Below, piece after piece: positions 45,790 through 54,030 of a DNA stretch of 64,000 nucleotides. Below the pieces are notes generated by a model, which searched no databases, was not told where the DNA came from, and saw nothing but the letters and a program-made list of their open reading frames with translations. Both the position numbers and the translations under genes were made by a program. The first letter of the stretch is position 1; each line of letters begins with the position of its first letter. This DNA comes from Magnetococcales bacterium (GTDB taxonomy: Bacteria > Pseudomonadota > Magnetococcia > Magnetococcales > JADFWU01), in assembly GCA_015234045.1 (NCBI GenBank), contig JADFWU010000009.1, forward strand, positions 22,234 through 86,233, read 5' to 3'.

Positions 45790-48408
45790 ATGTCTGAAAA
45801 AGTCATTAAAATTCGTGTAGCGTCTGGTCTTTATTGGGTAGAAGTGCCTGATGCTGATCTTCGGATTCAATGTGGCTGTCCGATGGATAGTGTCAAGCAC
45901 TTGATGAAGCGGGGTTTGATCGTTGAAACCGAAAAGGACGGCGTGCCCTGTGAGACCGGGCCGAATGCGATTTTACTCTCAGATATGATGTTGCAAAACG
46001 GTGAATTTGCCAATTTGGGCGAATTTCCGGTATTGCAGATGCTTTATAAACAGGGCCTTATCCTACCAAACCATCCCAACAATACTGGCCAAAAACCGTT
46101 GCTCATTGGCTTGGCGGAACAGGTCAATGCTCAGATGCAGTACATCTATCGAGGCAACTATGGTCTGGTCTCCAAAGAGGAGATCATGGAGACCGGTGTT
46201 GATGCCGAAACAGCCGAAGAGATGATGCGCTTGAAACTGCGCTTTGCCTTTGGTGCCATACGGCCTTCACAGGATCTGTTGGACTCTTGTGTGGTGGGTG
46301 AAGAGGATGTAGAGATTCGCAACGGTGTGGTCATTCGCCGTGTTTTGCCCAACATGTTTGAAATTGAGTACAACGGCGATAAAGTGCGCGTTGATCTCAC
46401 ATTGGCTGCTGATGAAAAATTTGAGTCCGCTTATCCTTTGGGATTTCAGCATATGCCCCGTGAATATTTCGGCGTTATTCACTCCGGGGATGGTGATGGT
46501 TGGGATGTGAATCGGCCCAGTATGTCCAGTATCCTGATGTTTCAGGGTAAAATGTATCTCATTGATGCTGGACCGAATCTGATAGCCAATCTTTCTGCAT
46601 TGGGTATTGGTGTCGAGGAAATTGCGGGTGTATTCCACACCCATGCACATGATGATCATTTTGCCGGTATTACCACATTGATGCGATCCGGCCATAAGGT
46701 AACATATTACGCAACGCCACTGGTCCGCGCGACGGTAGAGAAAAAAGTGGCTGCACTGCTCTCCACTGAAGAGGAACAGTTCAAAGCGTTTTTTGACGTT
46801 GTGGATCTTGAGGCAGAGATCTGGAATGATATTGATGGGTTGGAGGTGAAGCCCATCAATTCACCGCACCCTTTGGAGACCACGGTATTTGTGTTTCGTA
46901 CGCTTTGGGACGATGGCTATAAAAGCTACGCCCACTTTGCCGATATCGTAGCCTTGGACGTACTCAAGGGCATGGTGGTGGATGATCCTACCGTACCGGG
47001 TGTCAGTCAAGCCTATTATGATCGTATTCAAGCGGCCTATTTGATGCCGGTAGATCTGAAAAAACTGGATGTAGGCGGTGGCATGATCCACGGTATGGCC
47101 AAGGATTTTGAAAGCGATACTTCTGAACGTATTGTGCTATCCCATATGGCCCGGCCTTTGACACCTGAGGAGAAGGAGATCGGCTCCAGTGCGTCTCATG
47201 GCATGACTGATATCATTATCTCTGGTCAGTCGGATTTTGCCCGGCGTACTGCTTTTTCATTTATTCGCAGTGCTCTGCCCAACGTACCGCTTCACCATTT
47301 GAGGATTCTGCTTAACAGTCCAGTGGTTGATTTCAATCCCGGTGTAATCCTGATGAAACGGGGCGAGATACCGGAATATATCCATCTCATTTTGACCGGT
47401 GCAGTGGAGAAGATTCGTACTCGAGAGAATTTGTACTCTCGTGTTTCCTGTGGTGCGATGATTGGTGAGTTGTCGGGTTTGTTTAACACGCCATCCAAAT
47501 CAACCTTTACCACGGCGTGTTTTGTACGGGCCTTGAAAATTCCTTTGCCGCTTTATAAGTCGTTGGTTGAGCGGAATAATGTTAAGGATCACATTGAAAA
47601 AACCATTGAGTATCGGAGTTTCTTGGAGTCCACCTGCCTGTTTAGCGAAGGTGTGCCTTATCCGGTTTTGGCGCGGATTGTTGATGCCATCAAGGTGCGT
47701 CGATTTGAGAAGGGTGCGCCCATCTCTTGTAAGGATCTGACCTTGTTAAATCTGATTAAATCCGGTCGGATTGAGCGTTCAGCCAGTGGTGAGCCTGTTG
47801 ATGTTTTGGAGTCCAAAGGATTCTTTGGTGAAGAGGGCGCGGTATTCAATACGCCCTGTCTGTTCCGTCTGGAAGCGATGGAGACGGTGGAAACCTATCA
47901 AATCCCCGGTGAGCTGCTAAAAGAAATTCCCATCGTGCGCTGGAAATTGATGGAAGCCTATCTCAAACGGGCCATGCAGGTTGTTCATTCAAGCAGTGGA
48001 GAAGGGTTTCGTTGGAATACGGCTTTCAATATCCAGATTTTAGAGATGGATACCCACCATAAAAAGCTTCTGGAGATCGCTAACGCCATCATGGAGATTA
48101 TGCGGTTGGAAGAGGAGAACCGCAGTGATCTGGATAAAGCCTTTGATGCGCTATTGGACTACACCCGCTATCACTTCAGCGCGGAAGAGAAGTTAATGCA
48201 GCGCTATGAATATCCAGAATTAAAACATCACCAGAAAAAGCACCGTAAGTTGGTAGAGAATGTTCTGAACTATCGGGATGAGATCAATGTCAGTGAAGAT
48301 CTCAGTAAAATTGATTTCCAGGGTTTCTTCACCGACTGGTTGATCAAACACATCCTCAGCGAAGATCGCAAATATGCAGCATTTTTGCACTCTAAGGGGA
48401 TTTATTAG
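45790..48408 (+). CDS. Metallo-beta-lactamase / dual cNMP-binding / hemerythrin fusion protein
   Basis: 872 residues. The N-terminal 1-230 is unrecognised (it includes IQCGCP). An MBL-fold part (about 230-480) has the metal motif HAHDDH at 285-290 and later HPLETT and AHFADIVALD segments. Two cyclic-nucleotide-binding-type beta-rolls follow (about 510-610, 620-725) with GEIPEYIHLILTG and GAMIGELSGLF. The C-terminal bacteriohemerythrin (about 735-872) has H756/H757-x3-E-like, HFSAEEKLM, HHQKKH and HILSED motifs for a di-iron O2 site. It could link O2 or NO sensing and cNMP level to a flavodiiron-like or hydrolase activity; no flavodoxin domain is seen. Whether both beta-rolls bind nucleotide is uncertain. 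Confidence 0.85.
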   Translation: MSEKVIKIRVASGLYWVEVPDADLRIQCGCPMDSVKHLMKRGLIVETEKDGVPCETGPNAILLSDMMLQNGEFANLGEFPVLQMLYKQGLILPNHPNNTGQKPLLIGLAEQVNAQMQYIYRGNYGLVSKEEIMETGVDAETAEEMMRLKLRFAFGAIRPSQDLLDSCVVGEEDVEIRNGVVIRRVLPNMFEIEYNGDKVRVDLTLAADEKFESAYPLGFQHMPREYFGVIHSGDGDGWDVNRPSMSSILMFQGKMYLIDAGPNLIANLSALGIGVEEIAGVFHTHAHDDHFAGITTLMRSGHKVTYYATPLVRATVEKKVAALLSTEEEQFKAFFDVVDLEAEIWNDIDGLEVKPINSPHPLETTVFVFRTLWDDGYKSYAHFADIVALDVLKGMVVDDPTVPGVSQAYYDRIQAAYLMPVDLKKLDVGGGMIHGMAKDFESDTSERIVLSHMARPLTPEEKEIGSSASHGMTDIIISGQSDFARRTAFSFIRSALPNVPLHHLRILLNSPVVDFNPGVILMKRGEIPEYIHLILTGAVEKIRTRENLYSRVSCGAMIGELSGLFNTPSKSTFTTACFVRALKIPLPLYKSLVERNNVKDHIEKTIEYRSFLESTCLFSEGVPYPVLARIVDAIKVRRFEKGAPISCKDLTLLNLIKSGRIERSASGEPVDVLESKGFFGEEGAVFNTPCLFRLEAMETVETYQIPGELLKEIPIVRWKLMEAYLKRAMQVVHSSSGEGFRWNTAFNIQILEMDTHHKKLLEIANAIMEIMRLEEENRSDLDKAFDALLDYTRYHFSAEEKLMQRYEYPELKHHQKKHRKLVENVLNYRDEINVSEDLSKIDFQGFFTDWLIKHILSEDRKYAAFLHSKGIY

Positions 48409-48413
48409 TGCTC

Positions 48414-48513
48414 TGATGATCTGCTTCGCATATCAAAAGCGGCGCAAAAACATCACCAGGGCTTCCACTCAGGTTGTGATTTATTGTCAAATTTTGGATC
48501 GAAATGACTATAC
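48414..48513 (+). repeat. 100-bp dispersed repeat, copy 2
   Basis: This starts six bases after the stop codon of the hemerythrin fusion gene and matches 22855-22954 over the full 100 bases with about ten differences, in the same orientation. Together with the 157-bp element at 48578 it fills most of the 335-base gap 48409-48743. Confidence 0.8.
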
Positions 48514-48577
48514 TATTGTCGTTTCTTGAAATTGCAAATAGTGCAAGATGTTCTACAGACTTCCTTGTCTGCATTAA

Positions 48578-48734
48578 GGGACACGGAAAAAATTAATCAT
48601 CCCATTCACTGGTCTCTTGATCCGTCCACTGCGTTCCAGAAAGGGTTACGTGCAATAAGCACGCGCCCCTTTCTGCGCCTTGCTGACGAATCAATATCCT
48701 GCGCGACTGGGATGATTAATTTTTTCCGTGGCCC
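48578..48734 (+). mobile_element. 157-bp MITE-like element, copy A
   Basis: Terminal inverted repeats of 27 bp: GGGACACGGAAAAAATTAAT at the left and GGGCCACGGAAAAAATTAAT, read inverted, at the right, both continuing with CATCCCA. The flanks show a possible 3-bp target duplication TAA on both sides. A copy of the same length lies inverted at 58129-58285, with about eight differences. There is no transposase, so movement would need a related IS. It ends nine bases before the stop of the gene at 48744. Confidence 0.85.
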
Positions 48735-48743
48735 TAACATGTG

Positions 48744-49241
48744 TCAATCCATCACATCAAATTCAAACACAAAACCCGCTTTCACATCCATCCCAGGTGG
48801 TGCAACGCGGATCAGCCAGCTGTATTCAGTTTCAACGATTTGTTCTGTTGAGATGGGTTTGGATTTGGCACCGGTAGAAGCGGGTTGATTTTCTGGTAAT
48901 ATGGCTTGAAAAACCGCGACAGCACTCTCCAAACCGACTTGAGCTTGGGTGGTGAGTGGTTGTGACCAGAGGGGTTTTATCTCCTGTTCCCAGCGTTTTT
49001 TATCGGTGTCTCTGGTATCCCAGACCCAAAGTCGTTTTTCACATATAAGCTCAGCTTTGATGGTATCACCCAGTTCTACGCCATCAGGAAAAGAGACCTG
49101 AAAGTTCGCAGTTTGGCCCACGATGGCTGGTGTGTTTTCCATTTGGACATCGCCATATTGCAGGCGTTGAATCCATTCGCAGGAAACCATGGTGATCAGG
49201 ATAATCGTAAAAATACCCAGCAAAGAGACGCGCTTTGACAT
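48744..49241 (-). CDS. Putative lipoprotein, unknown function
   Basis: 165 residues. The start MSKRVSLLGIFTIILITM with C21 in MVSCEW is compatible with a lipoprotein signal, though the lipobox is weak. The mature part is beta-rich in appearance (VGQTANFQVSFPDGVELG) and ends in VFEFDVMD, suggesting a small periplasmic beta-domain. No family recognised. It is transcribed divergently from the small zinc-ribbon-like gene, 81 bases apart. A MITE lies directly downstream. Confidence 0.6.
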   Translation of the reverse strand: MSKRVSLLGIFTIILITMVSCEWIQRLQYGDVQMENTPAIVGQTANFQVSFPDGVELGDTIKAELICEKRLWVWDTRDTDKKRWEQEIKPLWSQPLTTQAQVGLESAVAVFQAILPENQPASTGAKSKPISTEQIVETEYSWLIRVAPPGMDVKAGFVFEFDVMD

Positions 49242-49322
49242 GTGGCTTTACCTGTGACTGAATAGAGGAAGAACGCTTTAATAGTGACCAATTGAACGCA
49301 AAAAAACAAATAATAGCTGACC

Positions 49323-49559
49323 ATGTTGACAATAAAATGTGCAGGTTGCAGGCGTAAGTTATGGAAATATTTCAAAATTGGCAAAGGGGAGGTGCTGCGT
49401 TGCCATAAGGAGCGGATCAAACGGATGTACGATGTGGATGAACGAGATGGGAAGCTGTTTTGTTTGTGTGGTAAGCCGATTGGTATTGATAAAGGCCGCC
49501 ACTTTAGCATGATATCCAAGGCGTTTACCTACTCCGGCACCAAGGATACAAAGAGATAG
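49323..49559 (+). CDS. Small Cys-rich zinc-ribbon-like protein (78 aa)
   Basis: 78 residues, basic, with Cys pairs CAGC near the start and a later CLC, plus a single C in RCHKE, which could coordinate zinc as a small ribbon. The pattern IKCAGCRRKLWKY followed by IGKGEVLRCHK looks like a conserved small-protein family of unknown function that I cannot name with certainty. It is followed by a strong inverted repeat (49594-49620), as expected of a transcribed gene end. Confidence 0.7.
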   Translation: MLTIKCAGCRRKLWKYFKIGKGEVLRCHKERIKRMYDVDERDGKLFCLCGKPIGIDKGRHFSMISKAFTYSGTKDTKR

Positions 49560-49593
49560 TTCTTTAGAGCAGCGGGTCGCCCTGTATGACTCT

Positions 49594-49620
49594 CTGGAAA
49601 GGGCGCATGTCCCTTTCCAG
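49594..49620. terminator. Perfect 10-bp hairpin between convergent genes
   Basis: CTGGAAAGGG (49594-49603) and CCCTTTCCAG (49611-49620) with a 7-base loop, between the convergent genes at 49323 and 49641. There is no long T-run, but the position and stability suggest a bidirectional terminator. Confidence 0.6.
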
Positions 49621-49640
49621 ATCTGTCACACGGTTGTTTG

Positions 49641-50330
49641 CTAGAACATATATCTCAGCGCCGCATAGGCTTCATGCATGCCATATTCACCGACAATGTT
49701 ACCACCACTGGGAGAAACACCCGCATCCCAATCGCCTAAGTAAACAAACCGATACCCAGCATCAAGCACAAACGGCTCAAAGAGTTCGAATGTCGCACCA
49801 GCACCCGCAGTCCATGAAAATTCAGTAAGCGTCTTACCAGAGAAATTCTCAACCGCATCAGAAGCCGCCTGATACTGTTTGGCCGCCGTTTCATTGCGGG
49901 AAACACCAATACCAGCACTGATATAAGGATCAATCAGCGGAATTGGCATGGGAATATCAATATAGCCGATCAACATATAGGTGGCTGAGTCGATGGAAGG
50001 TAGTTGATCGGTCGTGGTGCCGCCGAAGTCATATGTCTGTTCAAAATCAACATTATCACGGAAGGTGGCTTCCAACTCGACACGAATCGGCAAAATAGGC
50101 ATTTCAACGCCCACTGCAATACCGATAAAAGGTGCATAATCAAGATCATCTGAATCAAGAAAACTGTCACTGCTGGGATGAAACAGATCAACCGTAAACT
50201 GATGCGCCAAAGAGTAGCCGCCTTTGATGCCAATATATGGCCCCCAATCTTCAGCCATCACGTCAGTAGCCGCCAAAGAGAACAGCGCGGTGATGCCCAG
50301 CGCAACAGAGTGTTTAAAAGACAGAGCCAT
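49641..50330 (-). CDS. Outer membrane beta-barrel protein
   Basis: 229 residues. The signal peptide MALSFKHSVALGITALFSLA ends at a likely VMAED cleavage. The mature protein is made of alternating hydrophobic strands starting WGPYIGIKGGYSL and ending with the aromatic residue of YAALRYMF, the classic C-terminal Phe of outer membrane barrels. About eight strands fit an OmpA/OmpW-type small barrel. Function unknown; perhaps a porin or adhesin. The ATG lies after AAGGGG. Confidence 0.82.
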   Translation of the reverse strand: MALSFKHSVALGITALFSLAATDVMAEDWGPYIGIKGGYSLAHQFTVDLFHPSSDSFLDSDDLDYAPFIGIAVGVEMPILPIRVELEATFRDNVDFEQTYDFGGTTTDQLPSIDSATYMLIGYIDIPMPIPLIDPYISAGIGVSRNETAAKQYQAASDAVENFSGKTLTEFSWTAGAGATFELFEPFVLDAGYRFVYLGDWDAGVSPSGGNIVGEYGMHEAYAALRYMF

Positions 50331-50413
50331 CAGTTTTTCCCCTTCAGATTGATCATATTAAAAATTGCCCATCTAATGTACTGATGTCAGCCCAAATAAT
50401 CAATATGCAATAC

Positions 50414-50710
50414 TCAGAGTAGTGCCATGTCCAGCATGATCTGTTGAATATCTCGGGCCAGATCGTATTTTTTGTCGTATGACAAATCAGGATCTTTGAG
50501 CGTTTTTAGGTCATTTTGGACCTTTGTATAGTGATCCAAAAAGGCCTGTTCATCCGGGTTTCTCTGATCAAGTGGAATCTGTTTGATCTCTTCAAAGCGC
50601 TCCTCCAACTCACCCAGCGCATCAAGCAGACCATCCATAATTCTGTCGTGAAACGCTTCTACTTCCTGTCCAGCCGGACACGCATCAAAAGTTTCATCCT
50701 GTGAAGACAT
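50414..50710 (-). CDS. Hypothetical soluble helical protein (98 aa)
   Basis: 98 residues, acidic and predicted helical, with no signal. It begins MSSQDETFDACPAGQEVEAF and ends QQIMLDMALL. A regular heptad-like pattern (LLDALGELEERFEEIKQI) suggests a short coiled coil. AGGAGT sits upstream of the ATG. No family recognised. It lies downstream of the NAD-GDH gene on the same strand, with a MITE between them. Confidence 0.65.
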   Translation of the reverse strand: MSSQDETFDACPAGQEVEAFHDRIMDGLLDALGELEERFEEIKQIPLDQRNPDEQAFLDHYTKVQNDLKTLKDPDLSYDKKYDLARDIQQIMLDMALL

Positions 50711-50796
50711 GGTAAGACTCCTAAACTGTGAATATGAATCTCACCAGTCATGATAATCTTCATTATCGTCAGTTGATATGGACCACACGCCCTGGG

Positions 50797-50934
50797 CCCT
50801 GTTGACATTCACCATCTTTCGGCCCCTGGCGGCGTTAAATCCGCCTCAAAATGCTCACGTACTACAAGTACGCTCCGCTTTTTCGTTGGATTTGCCTTGC
50901 CAGGAACCGAAATCTGGCGAATGTCAACACGCCC
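50797..50934 (-). mobile_element. 138-bp long-hairpin MITE-like element, copy 1
   Basis: The whole element is an imperfect inverted repeat: each half starts with TGTTGACATTC and the centre is the hairpin CGTACTTGTAGTACG. It is identical by eye over the 138 bases to the inverted copy at 57987-58124. Its right edge reaches the stop codon of NAD-GDH, so the last base of that TAG belongs to the element. No ORF or transposase. The edges of the element are uncertain by a few bases. Confidence 0.8.
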
Positions 50935-53861
50935 TAGCTCATGCCCAGCTCCAGAGAGGAACGCACGCCACCGCGTTGAAGCAGGGCGATCACTTCATTT
51001 TGATCAACAGGTGTACCCTGTTGTAGTGCGGTGATCAGTTTGGAAACCCGTTGTTCCTGGCGCAGATAGTTGATGGCCAGATCCGCCAGATCAGAACCAT
51101 CCAGATCTTGAAGGAAGGTCAGTCCTTCATGGTAGATGATCCGAGTAGCCAGATTGGAAGCGATGATCCACCGCATGTAGGCGGCAGGCATTTTATCCAG
51201 ACCATGATCACCGATTTCGGCATAGAGCGTTGATGGTAAATGCTCTTTGACTAAATTACGCAGCAAAGCGTCTTCTTTCAGAGAAGAGAGAACAGACTCA
51301 ATCACACCGGCTGTTTTGTTGATCACCTCACTGATATGTACACTCAACGCAGGTAACAGACTGGATGGACGGCGGCGATATTCACGGAACAGCAGTTCAG
51401 ATTCGCGCCGGGCAAGATGGCGTAGACGGTCCAATACCTCAGCGACAAACGGCTCTTTGATCTCAATAAATCGTTTCTGATCCAGCAACATGGCTGCCGT
51501 GATTTCATAACTGCTACAGATAACGCCTGCCTTGTTGGCCGAGCTGTCTTTGACAATTAGCACGGAAGTCTCTATGGATAGCCGTTGTCGGGCCTGTTCG
51601 GTGATGAACAGGTTGGCACCTTCAACAATGACTTTGGCAGAGGCGGATTTGTCGTCCGTCAAAAAATGGTGCCAGTTATCCGCGTGGATGGTGGATGGCC
51701 GACCACCACAAGGTACGAAAGCATCGGCAATCAGGCGATTATGCAACGTATTACGCAAGGCAATGGATGCGTCACTCTCCAAGCCGTTGACCTGGCCGTC
51801 AGGGCCTAACGCAGCGGGATTGAAATCGGCAATGCCTCTGCTCTCGTCTACGAGGCGCAGGAGTTCGGTATGGTCCAAGCCATCGGGATCTTCTGCGCTG
51901 CCTGTGCCATCGGCAATGCCGATGATTACAGCGTTTTCGCCATATTCCCGATGCAGAATACGGATCTCATTGCCTGCTACATCGCCATCAGGACCACCGG
52001 TTATTTTGAGAGTGAAGCGTTGTTGACGCGGGTTGATACCCACTTCCAACAGTGCCATCTCAAGAAAGACATTTACACCTTCACTGGTAACACCATATTC
52101 CTTGTGATTGATGCCTGTCTCCGGCTTCGAACTCATGAACGTATCCGCCATGGGATAGCCGCGTTTTCTAGCACGCTCTACCAACCAGACAATCAAATCA
52201 TCGGTCATGTTCTCATCAGGGCCAAAGAACAGCAGTTCTTTATGAGACAGACGGTCAATAGCGGGATTGAGTGCCGGCGAGTCTGGCAAAAGTAGATCCA
52301 TCATGCCATCACCAAACGCTTTGACAGACCGTGCGACCAAAGCTTCCGGTTCCAGAAGTATGACCGCTTTGGAGCCGCCTTCCGGGATATCTTTGTTTTT
52401 CAATTGCTGGGCAGAGGCGAGACCAAATACTTCATCATAGTGGCGATTGCTCTCAATGGTGTGGTGTTCATCATTGTTGGTGATTACCACACGCACACCA
52501 CCTCGGGCGATATCACGAAAACGGACATGGAAACCGTTAAATCCACGACCATGAACAAAATAGATACCGAATGGTGTTGTCTCCGCACCATCAGCGCTAT
52601 CCCGGCTCATAAATGCTGGATCAAGCCGGATAGCCAATGAATAACGAGACATCATGCCCACATTGGAACGCACTGTTGATCCGACTGCATCAAGATGCGT
52701 CATCAAAATACGTTGGATATCTTCGCTCATCTCCTCGGTTTGTATCGCAGTACTCAGGCTGTGCAATGTGTCAATAAACGTCTCTTCTGCCATAGGCGTG
52801 TCGATGGCAAACCGAGCCATGAACAGTGTTGTCAGCCGGTCAATCAGGCGTGGGTGTTTCAGTGTTTCGGTTAGGATACGGTTTCTGGCATAGGTGAATG
52901 GATTGATGCGCGAAAGGCGCTGATGGGTCAGATCGCACAGTGCCAACAAGAGCTCCGATTGCGCCAATGTTGAGATGGTGCCGGTGATAAACAGGTTAAG
53001 GGCGCGTTTGTCGATCCATTTGATCTGTCGAAGATCTCTGATTAAATGAGCGCTATTGTCCGTTTTAGATGCCGATTCAGGGCGCACATCAAAGGTGAAA
53101 AAGGTGACCGTGTCCGCATCAGGTCCATGCATTTGATCAAGAACCGCTTGCCGAATATCCATGTTCAATGCGCCCAGATAGGCGGCGATTCTTTCGAAGA
53201 GCAGGCGGGAATCCACATTGCCAGCCGCAATGGTCAAACGCCGTAAACCGGCCTCAACAGGCGTATCATCCACCATGACATCATCACTGCCATACACCTG
53301 TTGATAGAGTGTCCAGTGGGTTAATAAACGGCTGGATGAGATGGTGTTCAGATAGTCCACTGTCGCGTGTTGCAACAGGTTTTTGATCCCTTCGCGCGTG
53401 GACTCTGCTCCATCAACCTTTGAGAGCAGTTGATCACGCCGCGCTGTATGGGCGCTGTTGGATGGGTCAAAATAGTCGGCTTTGGAGAAGTGGAACACGT
53501 CCACAACCAACGAGCCATCCAGTGCGGAATAGACTTGAGCTGACCGAAGTGGCCGATCAGTTGGTAATTTTTTGAGCAGATCAACCAACAGTCCGGGCCG
53601 ATCTTCTTCGCCGAGATAGGTCCAGGTAGAGCCACGGGCATTGTAGAGGGTCAGCGATAATGGTGTTTCATTGCTTTGTGAGGCCAGTAGTGCTGTGAGA
53701 TGCTCCATGCGGGTCTGGATATCATTTTCACGAAAATACGCCTCCGGCATTACGCGATGAAACCAGGGCATAACCTCACGGACCGAGGCGGTCAATGACT
53801 CAATAAGGCGATCTCCAAGGGCGCTCTCTTCAGACTTTGCCGCTTCAGTTTGTTGATTCAT
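50934..53861 (-). CDS. NAD-dependent glutamate dehydrogenase (large type)
   Basis: 975 residues from ATG 53861, with AAGGA 12 bases upstream; a start at 53897 has no ribosome site. The catalytic core (about 440-780) contains RDIARGGVRVVITNN, LKNKDIPEGGSKAVILL and the Rossmann motif TGGPDGDVAGNEIRI. Such large NAD-GDHs deaminate glutamate to 2-oxoglutarate and ammonium, mainly in catabolism. At about 110 kDa it is shorter than the 180-kDa class and matches the roughly 115-kDa class. The N-terminal 400 residues are a less conserved regulatory region. The C-terminus abuts a MITE. Confidence 0.93.
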   Translation of the reverse strand: MNQQTEAAKSEESALGDRLIESLTASVREVMPWFHRVMPEAYFRENDIQTRMEHLTALLASQSNETPLSLTLYNARGSTWTYLGEEDRPGLLVDLLKKLPTDRPLRSAQVYSALDGSLVVDVFHFSKADYFDPSNSAHTARRDQLLSKVDGAESTREGIKNLLQHATVDYLNTISSSRLLTHWTLYQQVYGSDDVMVDDTPVEAGLRRLTIAAGNVDSRLLFERIAAYLGALNMDIRQAVLDQMHGPDADTVTFFTFDVRPESASKTDNSAHLIRDLRQIKWIDKRALNLFITGTISTLAQSELLLALCDLTHQRLSRINPFTYARNRILTETLKHPRLIDRLTTLFMARFAIDTPMAEETFIDTLHSLSTAIQTEEMSEDIQRILMTHLDAVGSTVRSNVGMMSRYSLAIRLDPAFMSRDSADGAETTPFGIYFVHGRGFNGFHVRFRDIARGGVRVVITNNDEHHTIESNRHYDEVFGLASAQQLKNKDIPEGGSKAVILLEPEALVARSVKAFGDGMMDLLLPDSPALNPAIDRLSHKELLFFGPDENMTDDLIVWLVERARKRGYPMADTFMSSKPETGINHKEYGVTSEGVNVFLEMALLEVGINPRQQRFTLKITGGPDGDVAGNEIRILHREYGENAVIIGIADGTGSAEDPDGLDHTELLRLVDESRGIADFNPAALGPDGQVNGLESDASIALRNTLHNRLIADAFVPCGGRPSTIHADNWHHFLTDDKSASAKVIVEGANLFITEQARQRLSIETSVLIVKDSSANKAGVICSSYEITAAMLLDQKRFIEIKEPFVAEVLDRLRHLARRESELLFREYRRRPSSLLPALSVHISEVINKTAGVIESVLSSLKEDALLRNLVKEHLPSTLYAEIGDHGLDKMPAAYMRWIIASNLATRIIYHEGLTFLQDLDGSDLADLAINYLRQEQRVSKLITALQQGTPVDQNEVIALLQRGGVRSSLELGMS

Positions 53862-54030
53862 GGTTATGCTATTTCCTTTATCACGATTGCTTGGCATGAT
53901 CGAAATGATGAAAATTATATCACACAGTCAGACATGATTATTTTTTAGGCATGTGTAGCCAATTAATTAATCAGATCAGTAAAAAATTGATGTGATAAAG
54001 CACAGTGAGCAAAGAGTGAACCACACAGGA

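Noticed and set aside
48526..48888. 120-residue plus-strand ORF
   Set aside because: It runs through the 157-bp MITE and into the end of the lipoprotein gene at 48744, with no ribosome site or family resemblance.
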